Below, one piece after another: positions 12,011-23,439 of a stretch of DNA of 64,000 nt; position 1 is the first letter of the stretch, and every line of letters begins with the position of its first letter. Under the pieces are notes generated by a model. It searched no databases and was not told the DNA's origin. It worked only from the letters and a program-made list of their open reading frames with translations. The position numbers and the translations under genes were made by a program. The DNA lies in NCBI GenBank assembly GCA_026874595.1, contig CM049318.1, positions 62,034,250 through 62,098,249 on the forward strand, in the 5' to 3' direction. Origin of the DNA: Sipunculus nudus. Lineage: Eukaryota; Annelida; Sipuncula; Golfingiida; Sipunculidae.

Positions 12011-12870
12011 GTAGACAGACACTAACATCACATCCACTAAGCAAGCAGTCTTGTCAGGTCAGCTTGATCTTACCTTGCACTCAGTTTAATATTTATAGAC
12101 CTTAGCTATTGATAGACTTTAGTGTTTCATCTCTGTCTCCTCTGAATGTATCCTAATCTTTGGGCCTAATAGTTATTAGATAAAAATTAAACATTCACCT
12201 AGATAGCATATTTATCATTGCTGAAAGAGCTCCTAGGGCGAGGGTCATGATTTCCTCAAATAAGGCGCTCGAGCTCCATCTTTTCCTTCTTAAAAGAGGG
12301 TATTTCGCCGATTATGTATCTGTTGTGAGCATTTCCAGTTACAGGCCAAGAACATTATTTACACACGAAACGTTAGAGATCCTGAATATCGGTGTGTGGA
12401 GACATATTCAGTTAGCTAGTGCTTGATTAATCCAGGAGAAAACACCTGTAAAAGACATTGATTCTAAGTTCATATAGAATAGGCTGTGCGCCTATCAGTC
12501 AGTGCTGAAGGGCGAACGTGTACTCCAGCGATTAATTTTTGATTGTTGGAGCCCAGTGTATACACACAAGAACGAACAAACTGAGCGTGCGGCTTGACAT
12601 TCCGATGTCACGTGTGCGCGATGGTCATGTTATCAAAAAATGTGTTATCAAAGAAGAATTCCCTGTGTAGTTAACATGACGGACTTAGTGATATTGTGTT
12701 TCTTGAGTGGACGCTTGTGATCATCAGTGTTTTCATGTGTTAACAATTCATCGCCTCTCCAGAGAAATCTAAGTGCATTTTAATATATTGATTTGTTTTG
12801 ATTAATCATGTCATACTCATTTTTGGGTGTATGTATGAGTTTCAGCCGGTTCCACCATTTAAAACAACCT
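12011..12870. other. No recognised feature
   Basis: No open frame above background and no clear repeat relationship inside the window. It may be partly the 3' tail of the LINE fragment upstream. Confidence 0.5.
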
Positions 12871-13620
12871 GATCGTTCATACTTTTAGGGTCGTGACAAT
12901 AAATATTGTCGAGCATAAATATTTGTTACGGGGACAAAAAAAAAATAGATTCCGTAACACTAGGCAGCGTGAAATGTGTAGGGGAATGAATAACGAAATC
13001 ATTGGTATTTTAAACAAATGATTATAATTTATTCTTATAACAATCCTAACATTACAATACACTAAATCAATACAATTACACAGTATTTAAGACATGACAA
13101 TTATAAAAATGTACATCACCAGAGTCCGGATCCTAGGCTTTGATTCCTGGATACCACAACTGTCACAGCCCAACAAGAGCCATTTAGCACAAATAATCCA
13201 TGTGAACAGTTCAAGTAAATTTTCCCGATGAATAGTCCAATTAAATCTCGAAGACAATATGTTGTAATCCAAAAACGTAAGTCAAACTGAAGACAATCTG
13301 TATAAAATCTGTATAAAGTCCGTAGAATATTAGTAACTATGCAATTATCGGAGTATGTCCCAAGACTGACGAGAAAGTCGCACTCTTTAGTGCCTGCCGG
13401 TATTTTCCTTCCTGTCGACTCCAAACACAACCCTTATATATATATATAGCTTTTTCCCCCTAAGTCCAGGAGCTTTCAGCCATGGAACTCTCCAAATACA
13501 CGTGCGCCCACAGCCCATGAACAGACTCGAACCTTCCAGACTACAAAAAACACGATGTGTCTTTACACTCTACGAGTAAGCAAGGGTTCAACAAGTGCGG
13601 TTCCCATAGCAAGACCTAAC
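12870..13620 (-). mobile_element. Second, diverged LTR copy
   Basis: Shares long blocks with the LTR at 4137-4935: TAACACTAGGCAGCGTGAAA, GGGGAATGAATAA, the AATTTATT (minus-strand AATAAA) block, AACAATACACTAAATCAATAC-like text, and a minus-strand TATATATA box followed by the GTTGTGTTTGGAGTCGAC-like start region. The two copies agree in order and spacing but are clearly diverged. Its exact ends and any target-site duplication could not be fixed, so boundaries are approximate. Confidence 0.65.
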
Positions 13621-13677
13621 CCGAATCAGAATGTTAAGTACATATGAAGCTATGTAAAATCGTGCGCATAATAAAAC

Positions 13678-13680
<3 letters not shown>

Positions 13681-13731
<51 letters not shown>
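13681..13731. repeat. (TA)n microsatellite
   Basis: About 25 uninterrupted TA dinucleotides just beyond the right side of the diverged LTR. Confidence 0.95.
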
Positions 13732-13735
<4 letters not shown>

Positions 13736-13930
13736 TAAAGACACTCGGATCGACATGTCAGTCCATCAAATTGACATGTCAGTGGAAATAAATAGAGATT
13801 TATAAAACGCCACAGTTGTAATCATGTATGATCACATTTCTGATGTCAGTGATGACACTAATTCGATCCACTTCGGGTTATCGCGAAGGTTTGTATATGT
13901 GATTGATGCACGATTAAAATGACAACCGTA

Positions 13931-14020
13931 AGCAAAATGGCACAGTGGGTTGGGCAGGTATATCGTTCGTATAATAATGCCGTACGAGTTCGAATCTGCG
14001 TCATACTTTTTTCTTTTTTA
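13931..14020 (+). repeat. tRNA-like SINE head
   Basis: TGGCACAGTGG (13,938-13,948) fits a pol III A box and GAGTTCGAATC (13,986-13,996) fits a B box, 37 bases apart, followed by T runs at 14,007-14,019 that could terminate pol III transcription. The acceptor arms do not pair convincingly, so this is a tRNA-derived SINE or tRNA fossil and not a working tRNA gene. Confidence 0.5.
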
Positions 14021-14059
14021 AGTGATCACCGTGTCAGTCCGTCCTTCCGTCTTTCCCTC

Positions 14060-15000
14060 CTTCCGTAAGTGACACTTTCTTTCGCGCCCAATAACTCAAC
14101 AACAACATTTTTCAGCTTTCCCAAATTCACAGCGATCATTAGTACATATATTTGCTCAGACCTATTGAATTACATACCTGTCGGTATTCCAATATGGCTG
14201 TTACAGCCCATTACTGATTTTCTTTCGCGTGCGTTAATTCAACAACAAAATACTTCAGCTTTCCCAAATTCAAAGGGATGATTGGTACCTATGAGGGCTC
14301 AAGATTATTGAATTAGAGACCTGTCAGAATTCCAATATCACCGCCACAGCCCAATCGCTGATTTTCTGTTGCGCGCGATAACTCAACGACAACATACTTC
14401 AGCTTTCCCAAATTCACAGGGATGATTGGTACCTATGAGGATTACTATACCTATCGAATTATAGGTCTGTCCAAATTTCAATATTGCCGCCAGAGCACAA
14501 TTGGTGATTTCCTTTCGCACCTGATATCTAAACAAGAATATGCTTGATCTTTGTTATTTTCTCAGGGATCATTGGTGCTTATGCGGATTCAGTCCTTATT
14601 GAATTACAGACCTGTCGGAATTGGAATATGGCTGCCAGAGCACAATACGGGATTTTTTTAAGTGCGATATCTCAACAAGAACATGCGTGATCTTTATCAT
14701 TGACACAGAAATTATTGGTACCTTTAAGGGCTCAATATCTATTGAATTACAGACCTGTCGGAATTCCAATATAGCCACCAGAGCACAATCATTGATTTTC
14801 CTTCGCATCCAATATCTCAACAAGAACATGCTTGATTTTTCTCGAATTAACAGGGATCATTGGTGCCTATGACCTAATGAAATACTTGCTCAAAATCAAA
14901 TATGGCCATCAGAGTACAATCGATGATTTTCTGTTGCACACATTATTTCAGACACATCTTTTTTAATTTCATTTGAACCAGTAGGATTTTCCCTCGCGCA
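14060..15000 (+). repeat. Tandem array, ~130-155-bp units
   Basis: About seven diverged units, each with TTTCTTTCGCGC...ATAACTCAACAACA, CAGCTTTCCCAAATTCACAG, GGGATCATTGGTACCTATGA and GAATTACAGACCTGTCGG. It begins directly after the SINE head, so the two may form one repeat family. No gene. Confidence 0.75.
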
Positions 15001-16269
15001 CATGGATAAAAACCTGTTTCTGTTTGTCATATCTTTCAATTTTAACCTTAACTGTTTACCCACATGTTAACTACTCCAGCACTACCAGAAATGCAGGGCC
15101 CTCTGAGGACCATTGTCCGACCACATCTAGTTCTAATTTACAAACTTGTACTTTTTTTGCCCAAAAATACATTCTAAATTTCATAACGAACAAACCGATT
15201 CTATCAATCAATGGTAATCAGTGGTATTATGATTTTATATAAGGAATTATCATACATAGTCATCATAGACTTATATACCGACATGCTTGATGCAATTGTC
15301 CTCGTCATTATCACGGGCAAACGGAGCCGGGAATTTTTTCGAAAATTACGAGTAGGAATAATGTAACCCAATACGATCCGTTCTAAGGTTTAGGATATCA
15401 TAATCCATGAAGGAGTACTCTAAAAGTCATTAGTCGGGTCTGCCCTTGGTGAAGTGCGTTTGGGATTGTGCCAGCCGATCAGGCATCATATGCTCTGGCA
15501 ACAGAACGTCGAGTTTGCTTTCAGAATATTACAATTTAGATGCACTTGCTGGCGAAGGTACTTCTACACATGTGTTAAGTTAAAGTTGTAGCCAAATAAA
15601 GATAATTGTAAAATTACGTATTTAACATAAAATGTTAAGACAAAAATTTTCGAGTAACTTAAACAGTGGTTCTGAGTGAGCATTATATTTAATGCTTGTC
15701 ACCGCATGCACTGCTCTTTTTGTCAGCTTAATAGGAAGAAATGAATTGCGCCAGTATAATATATGTAGGAAATACATTTTAAGCACCCCCTAATCAAGGA
15801 CGAAATCTGCTGAAAATTGTGTAAGGCACATAACCCCTAAAATAGTAACGATACAAATGCAATCATTGTTGACAAAGTTCACACTCATAGCCATCAAGGT
15901 TTCTCGTCTTATATAAAACATCATTACAGTATTTAAAATTATCAAACTGGATTTCAGATACCTTACTGGTACTTGTGCAGTCGCACTTAAATCTATTATT
16001 TTCATAATTAGCAGCCTATAAGGATTTTTATCACAGCATTGTTTTACTCACAGTCTTCTCAGTATTCTACTGGATGTTATGATAAGTGGATATATTTTTT
16101 TTTCTTTATTGATAACAGGTATTCTCTTTTTTTTTTTTTTTTTTTTGTTTTATGGTTCATTTTCACAAAACTTCTGGATGTGATACTTTTGGAACATATG
16201 AGTTATGAGATGAGAATCATTATGCATTGTATTTTTATTCATAAATTCGTTGATATAAATTGATTCATA
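15001..16269. other. No recognised gene
   Basis: Mostly AT-rich sequence with a poly-T run at about 16,128-16,146. A short minus-strand open frame (15,790-16,005) has a hydrophobic pattern faintly like GPCR TM1-TM2, but I rejected it as evidence of a gene. Confidence 0.5.
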
Positions 16270-16272
16270 TTA

Positions 16273-16608
16273 GGCCAAAAAAAATTAAAGGTATGGTTCT
16301 CAGGCACCGCCCGCATCAATTTTAAACCCCCGCATCAAAACTTTTTATTTTGATTTTCAATAAAAACTTTCCAATTTTGAGCTGCTGCCGCTCCGACATT
16401 TCTTTCAAGAAGATAAAACCATACAGTTTCTTTTGTTTTGTGGTGCTTAAACTTATTTAGCAAAATAAAACTGTTATTTTCATGCTTTTGCCTTATCATT
16501 TGACATTTTTATCGAAACATACCAACAAATTTAAAATAAAAATACGCCCGCCCGCATTGATTTCTGAAAAAAAGTGCCTGAGAACCATACCTTTTTTTTA
16601 TTTTGGCC
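16273..16608. mobile_element. Tourist-like MITE (PIF/Harbinger type), copy 1
   Basis: A 336-bp element with terminal inverted repeats of about 35 bp beginning GGCCAAAAA and containing AGGTATGGTTCTCAGGCAC, matched inverted at the right end. It is flanked by TTA on both sides (16,270-16,272 and 16,609-16,611). A 3-bp TTA duplication with GGC-starting TIRs is the signature of Harbinger/Tourist elements. It has no ORF, so it must be mobilised in trans. A second full copy is at 51,483-51,813 and a partial third at about 39,970-40,130. Confidence 0.85.
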
Positions 16609-16611
16609 TTA

Positions 16612-17289
16612 AAGTGTGAACTGACTCTGTTGAATCCCTCCGCCACGATACCGGTGGCCACTACGCTAACGGAAGTGATACTTCATGAGTAGGGGTTTCC
16701 TGACAGACAATTATTTCTTCACTGTGACTTTCATTTGCATATTATACATATATATCACAAATTTGCGTTATGTAACTTTAATTTATAGTCAAATAAACTC
16801 TTCTGATTTCTTAGTCTATGTATGTAAACACATGTATTTAATTATCTAGAGCGCCACCACACGGTAAAAGGCGGGAAAAGTTGGGAACGAGTGCAGGGTA
16901 ACCACAGCCATAAGGCACATCAATGCATGTTTCTGTAGACTTGTTCTTTCGCTCTGTGTTAGGCAGGTACCGTTAGCAGTTCTGTATTTGAGAAGCACGG
17001 ATATTCATTCATTAACTAGCTATTACCCGTGGGGCGAGCAGTTAGGTCTGATGTCAAAGAGTCTTTATAGTTGAATGTCTTGGTTGTACCATGTTACCGA
17101 CATAAGATCTCTTTGAAGACGACATTTGGTGTGTTCTGTCTTTGAGTTGACCTTGTGTCGAGTCTGGATGACGTGGACGAACACGTTCCGGTATAAGCTC
17201 TGAACATAGCGCGTGATCTCCCGGTTACCTTCTACTTACTCGCTGAAGGAAATAAAAGGTATCTTCAGGTTTGGCAAGATGCCAAGCGC
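16612..17289. other. No recognised gene
   Basis: No coding signal I can support. It leads directly into the RecQ-like duplicated segment and may belong to the same unidentified element. Confidence 0.45.
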
Positions 17290-17660
17290 CAAGTCAGTTT
17301 TTGCTGGAAAAGCTAAAATCTGATTGGCTAAGCGTGTAAAGAATGATGCAAAAATGTTTAAAGAACTCTGATTGGCTCAGCGTGTAAACATACAAGGCTG
17401 AGTCCATGCCAAACTCGTTCAGTACTGAAAGAGAGGAAATATGCATACAGTGGGTGATAACTGACCTCAGGCAAAACAAGCAACTTATTAAAGAGACTGA
17501 CTTGAAAGACGATGATTGCACCGCCTGTATTCCAACGGGCGGTGGAAAAAATCTGTGCTACCAAGCACATTCTGCCGCAATGCATATTGACAAGCACCTC
17601 AAATAACATATGATTGTGCTGGTAATGCCTGCAGGGTGATTGCTTTAATATTGCGCATGG
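17290..17660 (+). pseudogene. RecQ-helicase-like motif I fragment, copy 1
   Basis: The open frame at 17,406-17,606 (66 residues) contains DDDCTACIPTGGGKNLCYQ. This is RecQ-family helicase motif I, where the usual form is PTGGGKSLCYQ and the Lys binds ATP phosphate. Only this first motif is present, with no DEAH box or later motifs, so it is a fragment or single decayed exon. Upstream are two reversed CCAAT boxes (TGATTGGCT at 17,321 and ATTGGCT at 17,371). A diverged duplicate lies at 18,085-18,480. Open ends make a captured piece inside a transposon plausible. Confidence 0.55.
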
Positions 17661-17704
17661 GGGAATTTCCCAGAAACAGCAGCGCACATTGATACCATAC
17701 AAGA

Positions 17705-18030
17705 GCATCGGTGACACCATAATCGGCCACCTCACGGTGACTGCACTGGGTCATCACACGGTGACACAACATGCCACAACTACATATTACATGGTGACAC
17801 GTACCATACTAGCATCATACAACACGCTAACAACATACTCGGTCATCAAACGGTGACACTGCATAGCGTCCTCACACGGTGACAGCACACTAGGCCATCA
17901 TACGGTCATCACACGGTTATACCACACTCGGACATCACATGGGACACTGCACTGGGTCATCACACGATGACACCAAACGCGTTCACCACACGGTGACACT
18001 ACTTTCGGCCACCCCACGGTGACACCTACA
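17705..18030. repeat. Degenerate minisatellite, CATCACACGGTGACAC unit
   Basis: About a dozen imperfect units of roughly 25 bp around the core TCATCACACGGTGACACC. It lies exactly between the two RecQ-like segments. No coding role is evident. Confidence 0.75.
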
Positions 18031-18084
18031 GCCCGTTAACTCCTTGTGATCTTCCACTCGCACGCTGTGAGGAATAGCAGGAGT

Positions 18085-18480
18085 CTTCAGGTTTGTCAAG
18101 GTGCCAAACACCCAGTCAGCTTGCGCTGGATAAACTAAAATCTGATTGGCTCTTTGTTTAAACAAATCTGCAGAACTGTTAGAAGAAATCTGATTGGCTT
18201 AGCGTGTAAACAAAAATGGCTTGGCCCGTGAATATGAATACAGTGGGGGATAACTGACCTCAGGCCACACCAGCAAGTCAGTATAGTGACTGTATTGAAA
18301 GCTGACGATTGCATCGTTGGTATTCCAACGGGGTAGGAAAAAGTCTGTGCTACCAAGCGCTTTCCAGCGCAGTGCAAAGTCGCCGGTACCTCGAATAACA
18401 TCCGATTGTGCCAATGCATATACCTGCCATTTGATTGGTTAAATATTACGCAGGGGGAATTCGACAGAGACAGCACCGCC
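18085..18480 (+). pseudogene. RecQ-helicase-like motif I fragment, copy 2
   Basis: A diverged duplicate of 17,290-17,660 with the same order: TCTTCAGGTTTG, two reversed CCAAT boxes (near 18,143 and 18,191), ATACAGTGGGGGATAACTGACC, then ATTCCAACGGGGTAGGAAAA. Here the motif reads IPTG followed by a TAG stop and a frame change, so this copy is more decayed than copy 1. Confidence 0.55.
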
Positions 18481-18515
18481 TGGTAGCCAAACCTGATCGG
18501 CAGCCGCGGTTTAAT

Positions 18516-18730
18516 TACTAAATTAAACGAGACTTACCTGTAAGTAGAAGTTTGATTGGGATTTTACTCTCATCCGGATCACTAGGGATTATACGAGAGT
18601 GTTCATGTCGACGAATATTTCTGTGATAAGGGTGTGGTGTACTGGGAGGGCGTATAATCCCTAGTTATCCGGATGAGAGTAAAATCCCAATCAAACTTCA
18701 ACTTACAGGTAAGTCTCGTTTAATTTAGTA
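18516..18730. repeat. Fold-back repeat with ~80-bp arms
   Basis: The arms 18,516-18,595 and 18,651-18,730 are nearly perfect reverse complements separated by about 55 bases. Each arm contains TTTTACTCTCATCCGGAT, a diverged form of the terminal repeat of the adjacent DIRS element. The RNA or single strand would form a long hairpin. Confidence 0.85.
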
Positions 18731-18880
18731 ATATTACTCTCATCCGGCATCACGGGATTCTACGAGATTTCAAAGCAGACATGAACACGAGATATCGTAC
18801 AAACCCATTTATTATATCAAGCTTAAAATCTTGTTCATGCCCACTAAATATATGGCTTATTGCTGTACAACTGCAGCTTG

Positions 18881-20199
18881 TTAAGGACTAATGTTCGTGT
18901 TGAGTGTGACATTCCTAGTTTTTAAAACTGAGAGAGCAAAGTCATCATCATCTTGAGTGGAATTCCTATTGTAAAATTTTGAAAAAGTGTCAGATTTTGA
19001 CCATTCAGCAGCATTCAGTATGGTGTTCAGAGGCACATTGCCTGCAGACGCTTTGCTAGTCGAGGCAGCTCTGGTGCTGTGCGCTTTAAAAATACTAGTG
19101 TCTATTCCTGATAGATGCATCACTGTTTTTATCCATTTAGATATGGTATCTTTGGTCACTGGAGCGAGTGGGTTTAGTATAGCTAACAAATAACTGTGAA
19201 CAATCCCTATCTCTAAAAATTCTAATTCTACATAGATATTCATACAAAACTGATAGCACACAGAATCTTTTGTCATAGGGGTAAGCCATGAGGCGGAAAA
19301 CTGGTTGTTTTCTGTTAGGCCCAGACTGTTTGACAAGTTTGCCCATTGTGAATACTACTCCCCCACTGATTTTGAACATTCAAGTCCATCATATGAATTG
19401 ATTGGCATCTTTGGCCAGATATTAGTGCCACCAGCAAAACAAGTTTAAAAGAAAGTTCTTTAAAGTCAGTGTTTCTAATGGCCCCATGCTTTTTAAGAAA
19501 TAGCATATTTGTATCCCAAGTACATTGATAACGTGGTAAGGCTGGTCTATTATGTAACACAACTTTCATGAACTTTTTAATTAATTCATTTGATCCAACA
19601 GTGGAATTTTCCAAAATTGACAAAAGTGCCAAGAGCTGACCTGGCTGAACAAATAGCACTGTAATGAAGTCCATTTTCATATAGTTCTGTCAGAAAATCT
19701 TGCACTTGTGGCACACATACTTGTACTGAATCAAAATTGTGTTTATCAGCATATTCCAACCATTTCCTGATGTAACACCTGTACTGAGTTTTTGTGCTAG
19801 ATCTCTGTGATTCCATAATAGTGTCTTTAGTCTTGCCTGATATCCCTGCCTTTTGAATACGTTGCCCGATAATTTGCAGGCAATCAGTTTCAATTTCTTC
19901 CCTAATGGATGTTTCTGTGACTCCATGTTTTTGTGTGGGAGGTACAGTATCCTGCGTGTTGACGGTAACAGGACCGGTTTCTGACACAGCAGCTGAAGCA
20001 ATACTGGAAACCAGCTCTGTGTTGGCCACCAGGGTGCTACAAGTAGTACATCCGCCTGGTCTTGTTGTATCTTCTGTAATACTCTGCTTAGCAGACTGAA
20101 AGGCGGGAAAGCATAGAGAAGTTTATTAGTGCAAGTCCAAGACTGCTGAAAAGCATCAATGGCAAAAGCCCCGGATCTGGTTTCCATGAGAATTAACAC
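18881..20199 (-). pseudogene. Tyrosine recombinase of DIRS element (frameshifted)
   Basis: This enzyme would cut and rejoin DNA strands to insert the retroelement circle. Read in segments: an N-terminal SAM-like core-binding part (STKTQYRCYIRKWLEYADKH, about 19,740-19,800), then ALISGQRCQSIHMMDL with the first catalytic Arg, then DTISKWIKTVMHLSG and AHSTRAASTSKASAG with the His-x-x-Arg pair, and finally TFSKFYNRNS with the Tyr nucleophile. All catalytic residues are visible, but the frame changes at least twice (around 19,590-19,680 and 19,320-19,380). It is downstream of RT/RNase H, the last gene of the element. Confidence 0.8.
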
Positions 20200-20212
20200 T
20201 CTATTTTGTAGT

Positions 20213-21480
20213 TTAATCTTGAAGCAAATAGATCCAATTTAGGTTGTCCAAAACATTAGTTACAAGAGACCATTCAGTTCTGTCACTGAATGTTCTACTG
20301 AATCTATCTGCCTGTACATTGTCTTTCCCTGGAATATGGGTAGAACTGAGCCAAGTGTTATTGTTGACTGCCCATTCCCAAATTTCACGAGTCACCATAT
20401 TATAGTTATATGAGTGGGTACCCCCTCCCCCTTAGCTGAGCTTCCTATAACTCCAAAATGTTAGCAAAACATGCAGCTGTTGTTTCTGTTCGGTCCATCT
20501 ACCCCCTGTAGCAAGGCTACCTAACACAGCCCCCAGCCCTCCTGGGAAGCATCGGTTTGTAAAACCACTTCATAATTTCCATGTACAAATGGCTTGGCCT
20601 GTTTCAGGTTGATAAGCCACCAGAGCATGTCTGCCTTGGCTTCTGTTGAAAAATTCATAGGCCCCTCAAAGCTACCTTTACTATGCTTAAGTGCAGCAAT
20701 TTGTCCATTTCCAATTTTCTATAATGTAAATCTCCATAATTGATACCTGGTAGTGCTGCAACTAATGACCCAATCACTTTAGCTCCCTGTCTAATTGTAC
20801 ACATCTGCCTGCTTTGAGCTTGTGTTAACATTTCCTTAAGTTTCCCTTGCTTATCACTAGTGAGACCCACTGTCATAGATCTGGAATTAAGTGTGAAGCC
20901 GAGATGCTCCAAATTGTGTGCTGGTGTGCATTTGGATTTCTCTTTATTAATAGTGAACCCTAGTTTTGCCAACAGTACCATGGTGGCATAAACATTATTC
21001 TGACATGCTTGATAGGAGTCCCCTTGAAGGTATAGGTCATCTAAATATGTGCTAGAGATATAACCTCTTAACCTCAATTGGGCCAAAATTGGTTTAAATA
21101 GTTTTGTAAAAAGTCATCGGGCGGAAGAGAGGCCATTTGGAAGACAAACGTATTGGAAAGTTTCCCTCTCCATCTGAACTTCAGATACTTTTGTGAATTG
21201 CCTGACACCGGTACAGAATAATATGCATTTTTAAGATCTAAAGATGCCATAAAGCAATTTTGAGACATTAAGTTTAAACAGGTTTAAATACTGTCCATTT
21301 TAAAATGGTGGTAACAAATGATTTCGTTCAATTTTTCAAATCAGAAACGTTCTGGATGTTCCATCTTTCTTCGGCCTCAGAAAAATTGGGGAAACAAATT
21401 GTCCAGCCTCAGACTCACTCGGTACAATTACTCCTTTGAGTAAAAGTCTACAACTTTGGTCTCTTTATCGATCACTAAAA
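20213..21480 (-). pseudogene. Reverse transcriptase and RNase H of DIRS element
   Basis: RT motif A is ASLDLKNAYYSVPV (near 21,230-21,270), the catalytic box is YLDDLYLQGD (near 21,020-21,050), followed by LGFTINKEKSKCTP and LEHLGFTLNS. The RNase H end is WLSSTHIPGKDNVQADRFSR (about 20,290-20,360), typical of DIRS. A frame change separates motif A from the YLDD part, and a gap with stops lies between RT and the RNase H tail. It would copy element RNA into DNA; here it is inactive. Confidence 0.8.
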
Positions 21481-21778
21481 CACAAAGCTTTTGGCCCAAA
21501 AACCTGTGTGGGCAAGCAAAGAAAATCTAAATTTATCCCTTTCACCACAGCTAGGATTTCTGGATCTGATGTCAATTTTTCCCATTCCGATAAACAATGT
21601 TTAATGTTACAAGCCGAAAAAACTGAATTGCTTACATTTATCTCTGCTGATTGTAAGCCATCGTGCCCTTCCTGTGCGTCTGGTTGTAGTAGTATGGACG
21701 ATCCCGGCTGCCCCTGTGGCTTGGTCCCCCTAAAAAGGGGCCTTTCCTTTGAATCCTCCTGGGCTGCCTTTGGGAGAT

Positions 21779-23139
21779 TTAAAAAAAATTTGCATTATTG
21801 AATCCAAATCTTTGCTGTTTGGTGGTTTTCTTTGTGATTTTCAATGTTTCATCTATCTCCCTTACATTATGTTCAAGATCATCTCCGAAAAGTTGAGTTG
21901 GTACTGGACTCTTAGGAGAGCACAAGCCTCTATAATTGTCATTCAAATCCGGCTGAATTCTTTCCCTTCTATGCATGGAAATATCATGTGCCACCCCTGC
22001 AATGATAGATATACCAGTTGTTAATTTAGCTATCATGTCTGAAGGTGATGGCAAATCTACCTGCGAATTGATGTTCTGGATACAGGCTTCAGCAATTTTT
22101 AGGAAGGCTGTCATTCCATGGAAAATGTTCGTTTGCCATCCCTGCATCATCTTATCAGAGGTTCTCACTGTACTCCTGAGGTTGCCCCACAACTTTTGAT
22201 TCACTCTGATCTGCGTCAGATAATTACAGTTTTTAGATGTGGGGAACAATTCGTTTTTTTCAGCAATCAAGGTTTTGGGCATACCAGAGATAAGAACTGT
22301 GTCAACACGCTTAGCTAAATTGCCGTCAATGGGGGATCCGCGAGATTCAGCTTACTGACCTGAGCAGCGATGTTCAAAAGACAGCTCATACCCTCTTGTT
22401 TAGATGGCGTGTTCTTGAGAGGCGAACAGTGAGGGTCCTCTACAAACGGAGCCACGTGATCTGTTTCTGACAGCTCCCAATCATCTTAATCTGACGTATC
22501 CCCGTCCTCTGACATATCGCCATATGGATTGTCATCTCCTGTAATATTACTTGCTCGTAGCTTGTACAAAAGGGGCGAAAAAGTGGTCATCATATCTGTC
22601 AACGGCGCCAGTTGTTCCCGCATACTGTTCAAGTCTTTCCTGAACTCGTCATTGGCGTTGTTTTTTTGATTTTCACTCTTGCTTCGTTTTTGTTTACGTC
22701 CGCCATCTTTGTTATTATGCGCATGTCCACTCGTGCGCTCACGCGAGGTCTCGTGACGAGATCTCTTGCGAGACTGGCTGTGTTGATCGTGTGACCTGGA
22801 AGCCTCGGTGTGAGCCGACCTGGCCCTGGAGTCATGTGACTTGGACCTCCCAGCGCGTTCTGACCCAGCACTAGAGTCACGTGATCTGGACGGTCCGGCA
22901 AGATCTGACACGGAAAGTATGTCAACAACGCCATGTTGTCTGTCCACCCTATCAGTACCACTTGCACCAGGGTTGCTTTTAAGCGAACCGATTAAGGGCC
23001 TCACTCGATTCGAGGACGCGGAGTCATCGATGTTCGAGGATGAACGCCTTATTGTAATGTTTTCTGCAGACTCCTCTTGACGCGAGTCTGAATCGGAGCA
23101 AATCGGCCCCTGGCCATGTTGCTCGGTTGGATGTCCCAT
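21779..23139 (-). pseudogene. Gag-like protein of DIRS element
   Basis: Two open stretches. The first (22,486-23,139, 217 residues) is Ser/Asp/Arg-rich with a basic KQKRSKSENQKNN patch and ends at an in-frame stop after GDTSD. After a frame change the second (21,779-22,282) reads LTQIRVNQKLWGNLRSTVRT and continues with helical sequence, and matches in character the gag fragment at 43,830-45,010 (PRVNSEVWRQL). Gag proteins of DIRS elements bind RNA and form particles. The stop near 22,488 breaks this copy. Confidence 0.65.
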
Positions 23140-23439
23140 GCTGGGGCTGTGCTGCTACATCTCTGCGAGAATGCTGCCAACCACATCGACTGCCTTGTCA
23201 GCCGCTTTTGCCATAGAAAACAAGGCAAAACCACTTATAGGCACGACAAACCACTATTCCACAAGGAATAAGTTGTGGTAAAATTGAAATTAGAAAGTCC
23301 TTCTTTATCCGTGGAAATTTGTGAAAAAAATTGTCCGTGTAACGAGAGTAAGGCTTATCCTATGGAACGCTAACGCAAGATGATCTATGCGCATGCGCAC
23401 GCATCTCTCGTAGAATCCTGTGATGCCGGATGAGAGTAA

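Larger units (their letters stand above)
18734..23439 (-). mobile_element. DIRS-type tyrosine-recombinase retroelement (4.7 kb, broken)
   Basis: The element is bounded by inverted 34-bp terminal repeats (18,734-18,767 and 23,406-23,439) with one mismatch; each repeat contains CTCTCATCCGGCATCAC. Inside, on the minus strand, lie gag (21,779-23,139), RT and RNase H (20,213-21,480) and tyrosine recombinase (18,881-20,199), the DIRS order. No adenine-methyltransferase domain was seen. Inverted ends and a YR in place of a DDE integrase define DIRS elements, which are thought to integrate as circles without duplicating the target. Several stops and frameshifts make this copy inactive. Coding similarity places it with animal DIRS1-like elements. 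Confidence 0.85.

Noticed and set aside
13931-14007. Functional tRNA gene
   Set aside because: A and B boxes are present, but the acceptor stem does not pair and no clear anticodon arm can be drawn.
15790-16005. Minus-strand open frame resembling GPCR TM1-TM2 (VNFVNND pattern), possible missing opsin exon
   Set aside because: It is on the opposite strand to the opsin exons, has no suitable splice donor at the needed codon, and is about five residues too short between the expected TM1 and TM2 asparagines. The resemblance is weak.
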